A program made the position numbers and the translations under genes. The notes under the pieces were generated by a model, which worked only from the letters and a program-made list of their open reading frames with translations, made no database searches and was not told the origin of the DNA. Below, in pieces: positions 31,475 through 40,575 of a DNA stretch of 48,659 nucleotides. Origin of the DNA: DTU064 sp045588245 (GTDB lineage: Bacteria > Bacillota > Clostridia > Oscillospirales > CAG-272); NCBI GenBank assembly GCA_045588245.1, contig JAZNDW010000017.1:1-48659 (forward strand), in the 5' to 3' direction. Each line of letters opens with the position of its first letter. The first letter of the stretch is position 1.

Positions 31475-32778
31475 TTTCTTTTGAACCCCGCAATATAAAA
31501 ACCGTCGGTGCCGTGCTTATGGGGCATAAGCGTCACCGCGCCGCCGTCCGTCTGAATGGGAAAATCCTCGGGCAAGTACGGCACAAAATCTTCCGTTTCG
31601 GCTAAAAACCTTTCTCGGATCATATCGTTTTCTTCACGGCGAAGGGTACACGTTGAATAAACGAGCATACCGCCCGATTTTACAAGCTTCGCAGACGCTG
31701 ACAGTATCGAATACTGAATCTCGGGCAGACGGATGACGTCTGCCTCGTTTTTGTATCGGATGTCAGGCTTTTTTGCAATAACTCCGAGCCCCGAGCACGG
31801 CGCGTCGCAAAGAACTCTGTCAAACGTACCCTCGCCTCCGTCGCATTTTGTCGCGTCGCGGACGAATGCATCGATTATCGTGATGCCGAGCCGTTCGGCA
31901 CCAGACGTAATCAAGCGGATCTTATTTTTGTGCAGATCGTGCGAGCAGAGCTTGCCTTTGTTTTGCATATCGATCGCAACGGAAAAGCTTTTGCCGCCGG
32001 GTGCGGCGCAAACGTCCGCCACCATCTCGCCCGGACGAGCACCGAGCGCCAAAGCGGCAAGGCGCGAAGCCGCATCCTCAACGAACCAAAGCCCCTCACT
32101 GTAGCCATAAAGCTCCGTAATCTTTTGTCCCGATAAAAGACGTATCATATCGGGCGCGACGTCGACCGCTTCCGCTTCGACACCTTCGGCATGAAAACGT
32201 CGGAGTAGATCTTCCTGCGTTGTGCGGAGATCGTTGACGCGAAGCGTCACGGCAGGGTGCGAATTAGCAGATGCCGCGATGCCTTCGGCATCTGCACCGT
32301 AGTCGCGTATCCACGAACGGACTATCCATTCGGGCACGGAATTAAGACGTGACAGATATGCCGCCTCGTCCGCCTCCCTATCGGGAAGTAAAACTTTACA
32401 TCCCTCGCGAATCGAACGGCGGAGCACCGCGTTCACGAGTCCGCGTGAACGCTGCGGTGCCGCTGCAACGGTCTCATTCACCGCCGCGTGCGGCGGTATT
32501 TTATCCATATATATGAGTTGGTAAAGTCCGACCGAAATCGCCGCCTTCGTTTCTGCGTCGAGTCGGGACAGCTCGCGTCCAGAAAGACGCTCAGTTTCCG
32601 CGTCAAGCGTCAGCTTGCGCTCAACGACACCGTATATGATAGCGGCGGCAAGGGCGCGGTCCGCGCCCGTCAATGCCGAACGCTCAAGCGTTGCGTCCAG
32701 CTCAAGATTTATATATTTCCCGTCGCGTTCCCAGCGGCTGATGGCTGTTACCGCAACACGGCGTGCATTATTATTCAT
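31471..32778 (-). CDS. rsmB: 16S rRNA (cytosine967-C5)-methyltransferase
   Basis: A NusB-like RNA-binding N-terminal domain (~1-135) is followed by a SAM-dependent methyltransferase domain with DVCAAPGGKSF (SAM binding), DAPCSGLGVI carrying the catalytic-release Cys, and the nucleophile Cys in YSTCTLRREEN. It modifies C967 of 16S rRNA. Length 435 is normal. Its start overlaps the end of fmt by 8 nt and its end overlaps rlmN by 4 nt, which shows tight coupling in this translation cluster. Confidence 0.95.
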   Translation of the reverse strand: MNNNARRVAVTAISRWERDGKYINLELDATLERSALTGADRALAAAIIYGVVERKLTLDAETERLSGRELSRLDAETKAAISVGLYQLIYMDKIPPHAAVNETVAAAPQRSRGLVNAVLRRSIREGCKVLLPDREADEAAYLSRLNSVPEWIVRSWIRDYGADAEGIAASANSHPAVTLRVNDLRTTQEDLLRRFHAEGVEAEAVDVAPDMIRLLSGQKITELYGYSEGLWFVEDAASRLAALALGARPGEMVADVCAAPGGKSFSVAIDMQNKGKLCSHDLHKNKIRLITSGAERLGITIIDAFVRDATKCDGGEGTFDRVLCDAPCSGLGVIAKKPDIRYKNEADVIRLPEIQYSILSASAKLVKSGGMLVYSTCTLRREENDMIRERFLAETEDFVPYLPEDFPIQTDGGAVTLMPHKHGTDGFYIAGFKRK

Positions 32779-33709
32779 TCGTCAATATATCGCCGACTTT
32801 GATGCGTCTGCCGTTGATGAGGTCGGCGGAGCTCATGCGGCGTTTTCCCTCGGGCTGACAGCCCAAAATGAATATCTCTCCCTCACCGCAGGCAACGCGG
32901 ATCTTGCCTCCGTCGATAGATGTGACCTCGCCGGGCATGCCCGTCGAGCCTGCCTCATCTGCAACAGCAGCGGCTGTGATCTTCAAGAGCTTGCCGTCGG
33001 GAGTATGCGTAAACGAAAGCGGAATCGGAGAAAGACCGCGGATAATGTTATGCAGCTTGCAGGCAGGCATAGAAAAATCGAGTCTGCAGTCGTCGTTTTC
33101 GATCTTTGCCGCATAAGTTGCGCCGTCGGGCTGTGCGGTGCGCTCCACCGTACCCTCGTTGATCCGCAAGACGACTTCGCAAAGCGCCTCGGCGCCTGCC
33201 GCGGCGAGCTTGTCGTGAACTGTTTCAAAATTATCGTCGGATTCGATCGTGACGTATTTTTTCAGGATCATATCGCCCGTATCGAGCCCTTCGTCCATGA
33301 ACATAGCAGTCACGCCCGTCATCGTTTCTCCGTCCATGATGGCGCGCTGTATCGGCGCGGCTCCGCGATACTTCGGCAAAAGCGAAGCGTGCGCGTTGAC
33401 ACAGCCGAATTTCGGGTAGTCAAGCACGTTTTTCGGCAGGATCTTGCCGTATGCAACGACAAAGATCAGCTCGGGATCGAGCTGTGTAAGTAGCTCCGCA
33501 AACTCTTCCCCGCGAACCTTTTCGGGCTGATAAACGTTCAGTCCGAGCTCCTGCGCCTTCACCTTAACGGGCGGCGGCGTCAGCGTGTAGCCGCGTCCGC
33601 GCGGCTTATCGGGCTGTGTTACAACTCCGACGATCTCTTCTCCCGTTGCGTGCACGGCTGTGAGTGCCGTTGCCGCAAAATCGGGTGTTCCCATAAAAAG
33701 GATCCTCAT
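32771..33709 (-). CDS. fmt: Methionyl-tRNA formyltransferase
   Basis: Transfers a formyl group from 10-formyl-THF to initiator Met-tRNA. The N-terminal domain has GTPDFAATAL and the catalytic-site segment VNAHASLLPKYRGAAPIQ with Asn/His; the C-terminal OB-like domain includes GLSPIPLSF-type sequence. The 312-residue form starting MRILFMGTPDF was chosen since GGAGGG precedes it; the longer frame has no such site. It lies between def and rsmB as in most Bacillota. Confidence 0.96.
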   Translation of the reverse strand: MRILFMGTPDFAATALTAVHATGEEIVGVVTQPDKPRGRGYTLTPPPVKVKAQELGLNVYQPEKVRGEEFAELLTQLDPELIFVVAYGKILPKNVLDYPKFGCVNAHASLLPKYRGAAPIQRAIMDGETMTGVTAMFMDEGLDTGDMILKKYVTIESDDNFETVHDKLAAAGAEALCEVVLRINEGTVERTAQPDGATYAAKIENDDCRLDFSMPACKLHNIIRGLSPIPLSFTHTPDGKLLKITAAAVADEAGSTGMPGEVTSIDGGKIRVACGEGEIFILGCQPEGKRRMSSADLINGRRIKVGDILTNE

Positions 33710-33762
33710 ACGAACCCTCCTAATATCAATCAAAATGTAATAGCTTCGACCGTGTCAAAGCA

Positions 33763-34236
33763 TCAGTCTTCGTCTTCATCCTCGAGCATCTCCACGAGCA
33801 CGTCGGGATCAATGTAAAGCTTGCCGTTCAGGTGGTCCGTTTCGTGGCAGAACGCACGCGCTAAAAGTCCCTCTCCCTCATATTCACGCATAACGCCGTT
33901 GCGGTCAAGCGCCTGCACCTTCACTTTGGCAGGACGGCGTGTGATGCCCCACTGACCGGGAATTGAAAGGCAGCCTTCAGCCTCAAGCTGTTCGCCCTCA
34001 CGTTCGATGATCTCGGGATTGATAAGCTCGATAAGCCCCGTTTCCTCCGTGTCGATGATAACGATACGGCGGAGAATGCCCACCTGGGGCGCGGCAAGGC
34101 CGCAGCCCTGTGCCTCATCGAGCGTTTCTTTCATATCGTCAAGCAGAGTAAGTATTCTCGGTGTGATCTCCGTTACGGGACGGCAACGTCCGCGAAGAAC
34201 GGGATCGCCTTTTTTTCTTATTTTCAAAAGTGCCAT
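33763..34236 (-). CDS. def: Peptide deformylase
   Basis: Removes the formyl group from nascent proteins. All three motifs are visible: GCGLAAPQVG, EGCLSIPG with the metal-binding Cys, and HETDHLNG, the HExxH metal site. At 157 residues it is a type 1-like enzyme with a short acidic C-terminal tail. It lies 36 nt after priA and 53 nt before fmt in the conserved priA-def-fmt order. Confidence 0.96.
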   Translation of the reverse strand: MALLKIRKKGDPVLRGRCRPVTEITPRILTLLDDMKETLDEAQGCGLAAPQVGILRRIVIIDTEETGLIELINPEIIEREGEQLEAEGCLSIPGQWGITRRPAKVKVQALDRNGVMREYEGEGLLARAFCHETDHLNGKLYIDPDVLVEMLEDEDED

Positions 34237-34272
34237 GTTTTCACCTCAAAATTCAGTATATCGGATTGTATA

Positions 34273-36798
34273 TCAAATTGAGTTCGGGTTAAAATCTGCC
34301 GCAAGCGACACTCTGCGTCCGAGCTTCGCGCCGAATATGCGTATCACGTCGGAGTACATCTCGCGGGTCCTGCGATTCAGCTTACACTTGCATACGATAC
34401 GCATTCTGTATCTGTCGCCGACTCGGTATATCGGCGCCTCAAACGGTCCGAACATTTGGAATCGCACGTCGGGATACGTCGATGTGGATATTTGCTTAAT
34501 GTACTCGGCAAGACGCACAACGGTGCTCGAAAGCTCCGCTTCGTCATCGCTCGTCAAAGTAAACTGTACGATATCGCAAAACGGCGGGAACGCATAGCCG
34601 CGCCGCAGCTTGATCTCGTTTTTATAAAACGAAACGTAGTCCTGCGTTGACGCAAAGCGCAGCGCCTCGTTTTCAGGGGTGTACGTCTGGATAACGGCGC
34701 GTCCCGGTCTGTCGGCGGCGCGTCCCGCCCTGCCGACGACCTGCGTTATCAAGGAAAACGTCCTCTCGCCTGCTCTGTAGTCATCAAGATACAAGGACGA
34801 CTCCGCCAAAAGAACGCCGACAAGTGTGACAAGCGGAAAATCGTGTCCTTTCGTCACCATTTGCGTTCCGAGAAGAATATCTGCCTCGTGTCGCTTGAAA
34901 GCACCGAGAATATCCTCATATGCAGACTTCGTTTTCGTCGTGTCCGCGTCCATACGCAACACCTTCGCCTCGGGGAAAAGCCGCGTTAGCTCCTGCTCAA
35001 CGCGCTGCGTCCCCCAGCCCATGTAGTATAGGTTTTCGCTGCCGCATTCGGGGCAAACGGACGGGGACTTCGATCTGTAGCCACAGTAATGGCACTGCAG
35101 GTAGCCTGCGTCGATGTGCTCGCGGCGATAGTCCTCACGGTTTTCCGTTTCGTTAACACGGCGGCGCGCGTGATACGTCAGTGCAACGCTGCAGTGCGGG
35201 CAAATCACCGCTTCGCCGCACAGCTTGCACGACAAAAAGTTATTATATCCGCGGCGGTTCAGAAATAGTACCGTCTGCTCACCGCGCTGTAGATTTTTTC
35301 TGATTTCTTCGATCAGGACCGATCCTATAGGACCCGATCTGTCTTCTTCGGTATCTCGCCGTCTGTCAGCGATGATAACCTCGGGTAAGGTCGCGTTGCC
35401 GTATCGCTCCGTCATGGAAACGAGCGTATACGCTCCCGATTCGGTCTTATAGTACGACGCAAGCGACGGCGTCGCGCTTGACAAGAGCATAAGTGCGCCG
35501 TTTGCGGCACAGCGGTAGCGTGCCACGTCGTGCGCCGTGTATTTTGGCGACGTATCCGATTTGTACGTGTGCTCCTGCTCCTCGTCAATGACGATCATGC
35601 CGAGCTTCTCCGTCGGCGCAAAGACGGCACTTCGCGTGCCGATTATAATGTCCGCTTCGCCCGCGCGGATCCGACGCCATGCGTCGATACGCTCGCCCTC
35701 GGACAGGGACGAATGAATAACAGCGACTCTGTCGCCGTAATTTGAGCAGAAGATCGACACCGTTTGCGGTGTCAGAGCTATCTCGGGAACGAGAATTATG
35801 ACGGCTCTGCCGTCAGATGTGACAGCGTCTATCATGGCACGGATAACGGACGTTTTTCCGCTTCCCGTCACTCCGTGTAAAAGCGCCGCCTTTGCATTTC
35901 CCGAACGATAGAGCGACAAAAGCTTTTCGTATGCCGCGGTCTGATGCGGAGTCAGCGAAAGCTCCGTTTTCGCGCTCCATTCTCTGTTGGCGGACGGAAT
36001 CCGCCACTTATCGTGATATGAGATCTCAACGATCCCGCGCTCCTGCAGCGCGCGGATCTGCGGCGCGACAGCACCGAGAGCTTCTTTAAGCTCCGATTCT
36101 TCAGCTTCTCCGCCTCGATCTGCAAGATACAAAAGTATCTCGCGCGAGCGTTTTGAGCGAAGCTGTTTTCCGCCCGCAAGCTCGCGTGCCTCCTCAGCGG
36201 TGACGAGAAGCTGCACCGTCGCCATTTTGACGGCATTCGTCGGCTCCGCAACCTCGTAGGTGCGATTTATCAATTTTTTCTTGATAAGACTCGAAACGAT
36301 CTCAGGAACACCGTCGGAACTGTCAAAAGCGGATCGAAGCTTCGCCAATGACACAGATCCGTTCGCTTTGATGAAGCTGTACACATACTGCGCCTTTGAA
36401 TTTAGCTCACAGGGCTCCTCATCAGCTTCCGAATCGGACACCGAATAGTATTCGGCAACGCGAGACAACGCCCCCGACGGTATACACGCATGAACGGCAT
36501 CGCCGTACGTGCACATCGTATGCTCGCACATATAGTCGCAAAGCCCGAGCAGCTCCTCCGTCATCGTCACGTTCGGATTTGACAGTGCCGACAAAGGCTT
36601 GCATTTTTCAACGTCCGTTTTTTCAAAAAGAGACGTTACAACGGCAGTCCTTTTGCGGTTGCCGCCACCGAAAGGCACGCTGACAAATACCCCGCGGCGG
36701 ACACCGTCCGCAAGCTCGCGCGGTATATAATATGTGTATTCGCGGTCTGCGTGGATCGGCGCATCTAAAATGCGTACGCCGACATACTCATATCCCAT
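34273..36798 (-). CDS. priA: Primosomal replication restart helicase PriA
   Basis: Restarts stalled replication forks by loading the replicative helicase. An N-terminal DNA-binding domain (EYTYYIPRELADG) is followed by a helicase core with Walker A GVTGSGKT, DEEQ box (VIDEEQEHTYKSD), and motif VI QVVGRAGRA. Between the two RecA-like lobes are the paired zinc sites CKLCG...CPHC and CHYCG...CPECG. At 841 residues it is full length. It is located 40 nt after rpoZ. The usual coaBC gene between rpoZ and priA is absent here. Confidence 0.97.
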   Translation of the reverse strand: MGYEYVGVRILDAPIHADREYTYYIPRELADGVRRGVFVSVPFGGGNRKRTAVVTSLFEKTDVEKCKPLSALSNPNVTMTEELLGLCDYMCEHTMCTYGDAVHACIPSGALSRVAEYYSVSDSEADEEPCELNSKAQYVYSFIKANGSVSLAKLRSAFDSSDGVPEIVSSLIKKKLINRTYEVAEPTNAVKMATVQLLVTAEEARELAGGKQLRSKRSREILLYLADRGGEAEESELKEALGAVAPQIRALQERGIVEISYHDKWRIPSANREWSAKTELSLTPHQTAAYEKLLSLYRSGNAKAALLHGVTGSGKTSVIRAMIDAVTSDGRAVIILVPEIALTPQTVSIFCSNYGDRVAVIHSSLSEGERIDAWRRIRAGEADIIIGTRSAVFAPTEKLGMIVIDEEQEHTYKSDTSPKYTAHDVARYRCAANGALMLLSSATPSLASYYKTESGAYTLVSMTERYGNATLPEVIIADRRRDTEEDRSGPIGSVLIEEIRKNLQRGEQTVLFLNRRGYNNFLSCKLCGEAVICPHCSVALTYHARRRVNETENREDYRREHIDAGYLQCHYCGYRSKSPSVCPECGSENLYYMGWGTQRVEQELTRLFPEAKVLRMDADTTKTKSAYEDILGAFKRHEADILLGTQMVTKGHDFPLVTLVGVLLAESSLYLDDYRAGERTFSLITQVVGRAGRAADRPGRAVIQTYTPENEALRFASTQDYVSFYKNEIKLRRGYAFPPFCDIVQFTLTSDDEAELSSTVVRLAEYIKQISTSTYPDVRFQMFGPFEAPIYRVGDRYRMRIVCKCKLNRRTREMYSDVIRIFGAKLGRRVSLAADFNPNSI

Positions 36799-36838
36799 GT
36801 AGTGTTACCGTACCTTTGGCGTTTTCAAAAAATACCGA

Positions 36839-37117
36839 TCAATAGTTGCCTTCATCGGGCGGAACGATCTTGAATTCACCCGCGCCGAGTCGTGTAACGG
36901 CACTCTTGACAGCCTTTTCGTCGCGGAATTCGCGCTTGATCATGGAAACGAGCGATTTATCCGTTTCCTTGTTCGCGATAAGCATTTCCGCGTACTCGCG
37001 CTGTTTGCAGTATTCGTTTGTAACGAGGCGCGCACACTTTGCTGTCGCGATAACGAGCGTGTAACGGTTAAACTGACCTTTGGTGAGTTCATCGATGGAG
37101 GGAGAGATCATTGACAT
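36839..37117 (-). CDS. rpoZ: RNA polymerase omega subunit
   Basis: A 92-residue protein beginning near MISPSIDELTKGQFNRYTLVI, the family signature in which omega embraces the beta' C-terminus; a second helix runs through AKCARLVTNEY. AAAGGAA precedes the start; an ATG two codons later is also possible. It lies between remA and priA, matching the yloC-remA-(gmk)-rpoZ order of Bacillota, but gmk is missing from the interval. Confidence 0.92.
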   Translation of the reverse strand: MSMISPSIDELTKGQFNRYTLVIATAKCARLVTNEYCKQREYAEMLIANKETDKSLVSMIKREFRDEKAVKSAVTRLGAGEFKIVPPDEGNY

Positions 37118-37165
37118 GATATTTATTCCTTTCTCTTGCTGTATATGATAATTTAATAAACGCGG

Positions 37166-37408
37166 TTATTCGGCAGCGCCCGATGCGCGTGCCGCTATTG
37201 ATTCGGGGGAGAGCGCCGACAGAATGACGTGATCACTGTCCGTAACGATAACGGCGAGAGTTTTCTTGCCGCAGGTCGCGTCGATGACGCGGCCCGATTC
37301 CTTAGCCTCGCCGATAAGACGTTTTGCGGGCGCGGTATCACTGCCGATAACGGCGACGATGTGCTCGCAGGCGACCATGTTGTTATATCCGATGTTAACG
37401 AGTGTCAT
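37166..37408 (-). CDS. remA: RemA-family regulator (DUF370)
   Basis: An 80-residue protein starting MTLVNIGYNNMVACEHIVAVI, close to the B. subtilis RemA/YlzA consensus. RemA oligomers bind DNA and activate matrix and osmoprotection genes in Bacillus; in Clostridia its targets are mostly unknown. The ATG follows GAGGAAATAAT; a longer in-frame GTG start would lie in the end of yicC. The C-terminus is a short Ala/Gly/Ser-rich tail. Confidence 0.92.
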   Translation of the reverse strand: MTLVNIGYNNMVACEHIVAVIGSDTAPAKRLIGEAKESGRVIDATCGKKTLAVIVTDSDHVILSALSPESIAARASGAAE

Positions 37409-37421
37409 ATTATTTCCTCGC

Positions 37422-38309
37422 TTACTCAAGATTCTGTATCTGCTCACGGATCTTTTCGATCGTGCTCTTCACCAGAACGACGAGATGTGCGATCTTTGTA
37501 TCCTGTGACTTTGATCCGATCGTGTTCGTTTCGCGGTTGATTTCCTGAACGAGGAAGTCGAGCTTTCTTCCGACGGCGTCCTCGTTTTTGATGATGTCGC
37601 GGAACGCGGCGATGTGCGAGGAAAGACGGACGATCTCCTCGTCGATCGATGCCTTATCGGCAAAGATCGCCGCTTCGGTGAGTATTCTCTGCTCGTTTAT
37701 CTCAACGCCGCCAACCTCAAGCAACGCCTTGATGCGCTCCGTCAGGCGTGCGGGATACGTTGAAATATTCGCCTCGGAGATCGTTTTGATCTCTGCGGCA
37801 ACAGCTTCGATCTCGCAAAGCTTGAGCTCAGCGTCGGCGGCAAGTCTGCTTCCCTCTCGCTCACGCATCGCGAAGAATTCGTCAAGCGCCTCATCAAGCA
37901 CCGACCTGACAGCTTCCCACTCGGCGTCAAGATCCTCGTCGGGATGCGTCACCGTGAAAATGTCGCGGAACGACGCGACACGCGACACCGTTATGTCATT
38001 GTGCAGTCCGAACTCATCGGAAAGACGGCGAAGCGCGTTGATGTACGATTCGGCAAGCGCACCGTCAAGATTGATCGTCACGCCCTGCTGTTCGATGACC
38101 TCGATGCCGAGGTAGCAGTCGATCTTTCCGCGGACGACGCCGCGCTCTGTGATGTGGGACTTGATCTTTTCCTCTATGAATCCGTACTGACGCGGATATT
38201 TCACCGTACAGTCGAGGAATCTGCCGTTCACGCTCTTTATCTCAAGCGTGTATTTCTTTCCGCCGATCTCTCGGACGGCACGTCCGAAAGCGGTCATTGA
38301 TCTGATCAT
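37422..38309 (-). CDS. yicC: YicC/YloC-family endoribonuclease
   Basis: A 295-residue protein starting MIRSMTAFGRAV, the family's N-terminal signature, and ending with the conserved block DFLVQEINRETNTIGSKSQD. Recent work shows YicC/YloC proteins to be toroidal endoribonucleases involved in RNA turnover. It is upstream of remA and rpoZ as in B. subtilis. A long spacing (12 nt) separates AAGGA from the ATG. Confidence 0.93.
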   Translation of the reverse strand: MIRSMTAFGRAVREIGGKKYTLEIKSVNGRFLDCTVKYPRQYGFIEEKIKSHITERGVVRGKIDCYLGIEVIEQQGVTINLDGALAESYINALRRLSDEFGLHNDITVSRVASFRDIFTVTHPDEDLDAEWEAVRSVLDEALDEFFAMREREGSRLAADAELKLCEIEAVAAEIKTISEANISTYPARLTERIKALLEVGGVEINEQRILTEAAIFADKASIDEEIVRLSSHIAAFRDIIKNEDAVGRKLDFLVQEINRETNTIGSKSQDTKIAHLVVLVKSTIEKIREQIQNLE

Positions 38310-38339
38310 GATTCTTTATTTTCCTTTTCTTCGATTGTT

Positions 38340-38858
38340 TTATATGATACCCCGTTTACGTAAACGAGGTCTATATTTTATAAAATATACCGTAATAAGC
38401 CGTGTTGCCAAAACGTCCGCCAAAACGAAAACGACGTTTCCGAGGATGAACACCACAGCTTCGATGACCGGCGTCTCCGCCTCCATTGCGGCAACGTAGC
38501 GCGACAGTATCAGTGCCGCCGTCATAACGACGTTGACGCTGACGAGCTTCAACGCCCACGCCCAAGCCTTAGGCAAGCGTTCAAGCTTCGCCTTCAGCAT
38601 CGGGTAGTATCCGACGTATGCCGCATAAAGCAGCGCCGTAACTTTATCGGGCAGTATAAGAAACGATATGACGGACACAACGCCGTAGACCGTCACCGCC
38701 GCGCCGCCGCCGTATTCAATGTAGATAAACATCACGGCAAAGGCAGCAAAAACGACGCCCGAAAGCGACAACAGATCCGTCACGGTTGCAAAATACATGA
38801 TAACTACGGATGTCGCCGCCATAATGCCCGAAATAGCTATGCGTTTTGTGTTTTTCAT
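38340..38858 (-). CDS. Polytopic membrane protein of unknown function
   Basis: A 172-residue protein with about five hydrophobic segments (ISGIMAATSVVIMYFATV, VVFAAFAVMFIYI, a central pair, and VVFILGNVVFVLADVLA) and a basic C-terminus (YRPRLRKRG). The size and N-terminal Lys-Arg-Ile-Ala-x-Ser-Gly pattern are reminiscent of S components of ECF transporters, but I cannot assign a family. It starts 9 nt after the J-domain gene and ends 30 nt before yicC, so it is probably co-transcribed with both. Confidence 0.7.
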   Translation of the reverse strand: MKNTKRIAISGIMAATSVVIMYFATVTDLLSLSGVVFAAFAVMFIYIEYGGGAAVTVYGVVSVISFLILPDKVTALLYAAYVGYYPMLKAKLERLPKAWAWALKLVSVNVVMTAALILSRYVAAMEAETPVIEAVVFILGNVVFVLADVLATRLITVYFIKYRPRLRKRGII

Positions 38859-38867
38859 GGATTTTCG

Positions 38868-39491
38868 TCAGCAGCAGCGGATCAGATCACCGCCGCAGCA
38901 TTCGCAAAGACAGTCCGCGCAAAGAAGCGACGAGCAAATGTCACAAGTTCCGCAGTCGTTTGAGCCCGACGACGTCGTGTAGCCGCGGTTGTATGCCGCC
39001 GCACGTCCGCGGATACTGTCGCGTGCGTTCGCGTATTCGCGGTTCGTCGGATCCATATAGCACGCTGTTTCGACGTACCGTATAGCGTCCGTGTAGTTGC
39101 CCATGCCGAGCATTACACAGCCGTACAGATATTGCCATTCAGCGCCTCTGTCGGCGTCGGGCATAAGCATGAGAGCTTCGATCGCCTCACGGTAGCGGCG
39201 CATATTGATCAGGTTGCGGATATTGGCATATCTTCTCTTTGCGGTGTATGCATTATCCTTATCCGAATCTTCGTATTCGTATGCGTACGCACTGCCGCCG
39301 CCCTCTCGTTCACGGCAGATTGTGTCGTAAGCTTCGTTTATTTCCTTCATCTTTTCCGCAACAAGGTCGGCAAGCGGATTGTCGACGTAGTTGTCAGGAT
39401 GATACTTTTTTGCCAGCGCGTAGTACGCTTTTTTTATCTCCGCGTCGGTGGCGGTGCGTTCGACGCCCAACGTCTTATAAGGATCTTTCAA
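38868..39491 (-). CDS. J-domain/TPR protein with cysteine-rich tail
   Basis: A 207-residue protein: a DnaJ J-domain (1-~65) with the HPD motif in KKYHPDNY, a middle TPR-like pair of helices (RRYREAIEALMLMP and YGCVMLGMGNYTDAIRYVETA), and a C-terminal segment with nine Cys in about 30 residues (CGTC, CDIC, CADCLCECC, CC). It probably recruits a DnaK and may bind metal or membranes through the tail. The start is TTG following GAGG. It lies 29 nt after the DUF5685 gene, a pairing often seen in Clostridia, as far as I recall. Confidence 0.85.
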   Translation of the reverse strand: MKDPYKTLGVERTATDAEIKKAYYALAKKYHPDNYVDNPLADLVAEKMKEINEAYDTICREREGGGSAYAYEYEDSDKDNAYTAKRRYANIRNLINMRRYREAIEALMLMPDADRGAEWQYLYGCVMLGMGNYTDAIRYVETACYMDPTNREYANARDSIRGRAAAYNRGYTTSSGSNDCGTCDICSSLLCADCLCECCGGDLIRCC

Positions 39492-39520
39492 AATCAGGTT
39501 CCTCTGTCTTTTTTATTCGA

Positions 39521-40417
39521 TTATTTTGTGTTATCAATACTATCTTTGCCGTATAGGACGCATTCCGCCTCCTTCGGCATACCAAGATACACGATATTTT
39601 TTACCAGCTCAAGCGTTTCGGGGTAGCCGCCGTCGGGAAGCTCTATCAGCATAACGGCTCCTGCCGCACGTGACAGCTCAAGCTTCAGCGAATCAAGAAG
39701 CGCGTCTTTTGCGCGGAGTGAAAGCTCACCGTCCGTGATCTCGCCCGCCCACAGTGACGCTATCGGGTTATAACGCCCCGATTTTATATCTTCGCCTACA
39801 TCATCGACAGCGTCGATGATGTAGATGTACCTGCCGACGCCGCGGCCTATCTCGTGTAGGATCCGTCCGCTGTCCCCGTCGATACCGTAGGCAAATATCC
39901 GTCCCAAAAGCTCACCGAAAAGCTCGGCTCCGCCGCCGACCGAGTCAGGCTTCGTCCCCTCGTGCGCGTACAGTTCCGAAAGCTTTGACCGCACGAAGTT
40001 TTCAAGCTCACAGGGGACGCAGGCGCGTCGGAGCGCACGTTTTGCACCGCCGAGCATAAGCTTTGCTCGCATACGCCGAAAACCGCTCTCGTCGGTCACG
40101 TCATCCATAATCTTACATTCCGTCAAAAGCGCCGACACAGCGGCGGCGTAACGAAGCTCGTCGCCGTCCGTCATCATGGCGCGCTTTTTTACTCGGAACG
40201 GATTGATTCCGCACCGTTTGGGCTTCACCTCGTACCGATGCCCCAGAACAGCCATACGGCACAACGAGAGAAACACCATGTCATACGAAAGCGTGAACGT
40301 TGAAGGTAGTCCCGTCAGCTTTTTCATAGAGCCGCAAAGACCGCAGTAAACGGCGCGGTAGAACTCATACTCCCTCATTCGAAGCTCGGGAACGTATGCT
40401 TTAACATAACCGAACAT
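39521..40417 (-). CDS. DUF5685-family protein
   Basis: A 298-residue protein starting MFGYVKAYVPELRMREYEFYRAVYCG, which I recognise as DUF5685. It contains paired cysteines near the start (CGLCGSMK), and a helical core with acidic residues (YIIDAVDDVGEDI) that resembles the fold of isoprenoid-synthase-like helical proteins, though no true DDxxD is present. The function is unknown. The ATG was chosen for its AGGTGA site; a 52-residue upstream extension covers the promoter and is not credible. First gene of the long leftward cluster. Confidence 0.8.
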   Translation of the reverse strand: MFGYVKAYVPELRMREYEFYRAVYCGLCGSMKKLTGLPSTFTLSYDMVFLSLCRMAVLGHRYEVKPKRCGINPFRVKKRAMMTDGDELRYAAAVSALLTECKIMDDVTDESGFRRMRAKLMLGGAKRALRRACVPCELENFVRSKLSELYAHEGTKPDSVGGGAELFGELLGRIFAYGIDGDSGRILHEIGRGVGRYIYIIDAVDDVGEDIKSGRYNPIASLWAGEITDGELSLRAKDALLDSLKLELSRAAGAVMLIELPDGGYPETLELVKNIVYLGMPKEAECVLYGKDSIDNTK

Positions 40418-40460
40418 ATTCACGTCACCTCGCCGCCGTTTAGATACGTATACATAATAT

Positions 40461-40489
40461 ATAATATAACATTCAGCGGATTTTTTCAA
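40461..40489 (-). promoter_or_regulatory. Candidate promoter of the long leftward cluster
   Basis: Minus-strand TTGAAA (40484-40489) and TATTAT (40461-40466) with a 17-bp spacer, about 45 nt upstream of the DUF5685 start. It could drive the following 14 genes down to spoVM. Confidence 0.65.
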
Positions 40490-40530
40490 TACCATTTCGC
40501 CGCGCGCTGCTTTTTTGCCGATGCAAAAGC

Positions 40531-40568
40531 ACCCCTGCAACAGATCATGCGGATCTATCTGCAGGGGT
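40531..40568 (-). terminator. Terminator of the XRE regulator gene
   Basis: An inverted repeat with arms ACCCCTGCA and TGCAGGGGT plus an inner AGATC/GATCT pairing, directly behind the XRE gene on the minus strand and followed by TGCTTTT. It separates this gene from the long cluster downstream. Confidence 0.8.
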
Positions 40569-40575
40569 ATCATTC

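Noticed and set aside
32615..33493. A 292-codon plus-strand open frame across fmt and rsmB
   Set aside because: It lies antisense to two essential translation genes with catalytic motifs; composition is typical of a shadow frame in GC-rich codons.
38340..38858. An ECF S component with an assigned vitamin
   Set aside because: Size and N-terminus are only loosely similar; no EcfT/EcfA or riboswitch lies near it, so it was left as an unknown membrane protein.
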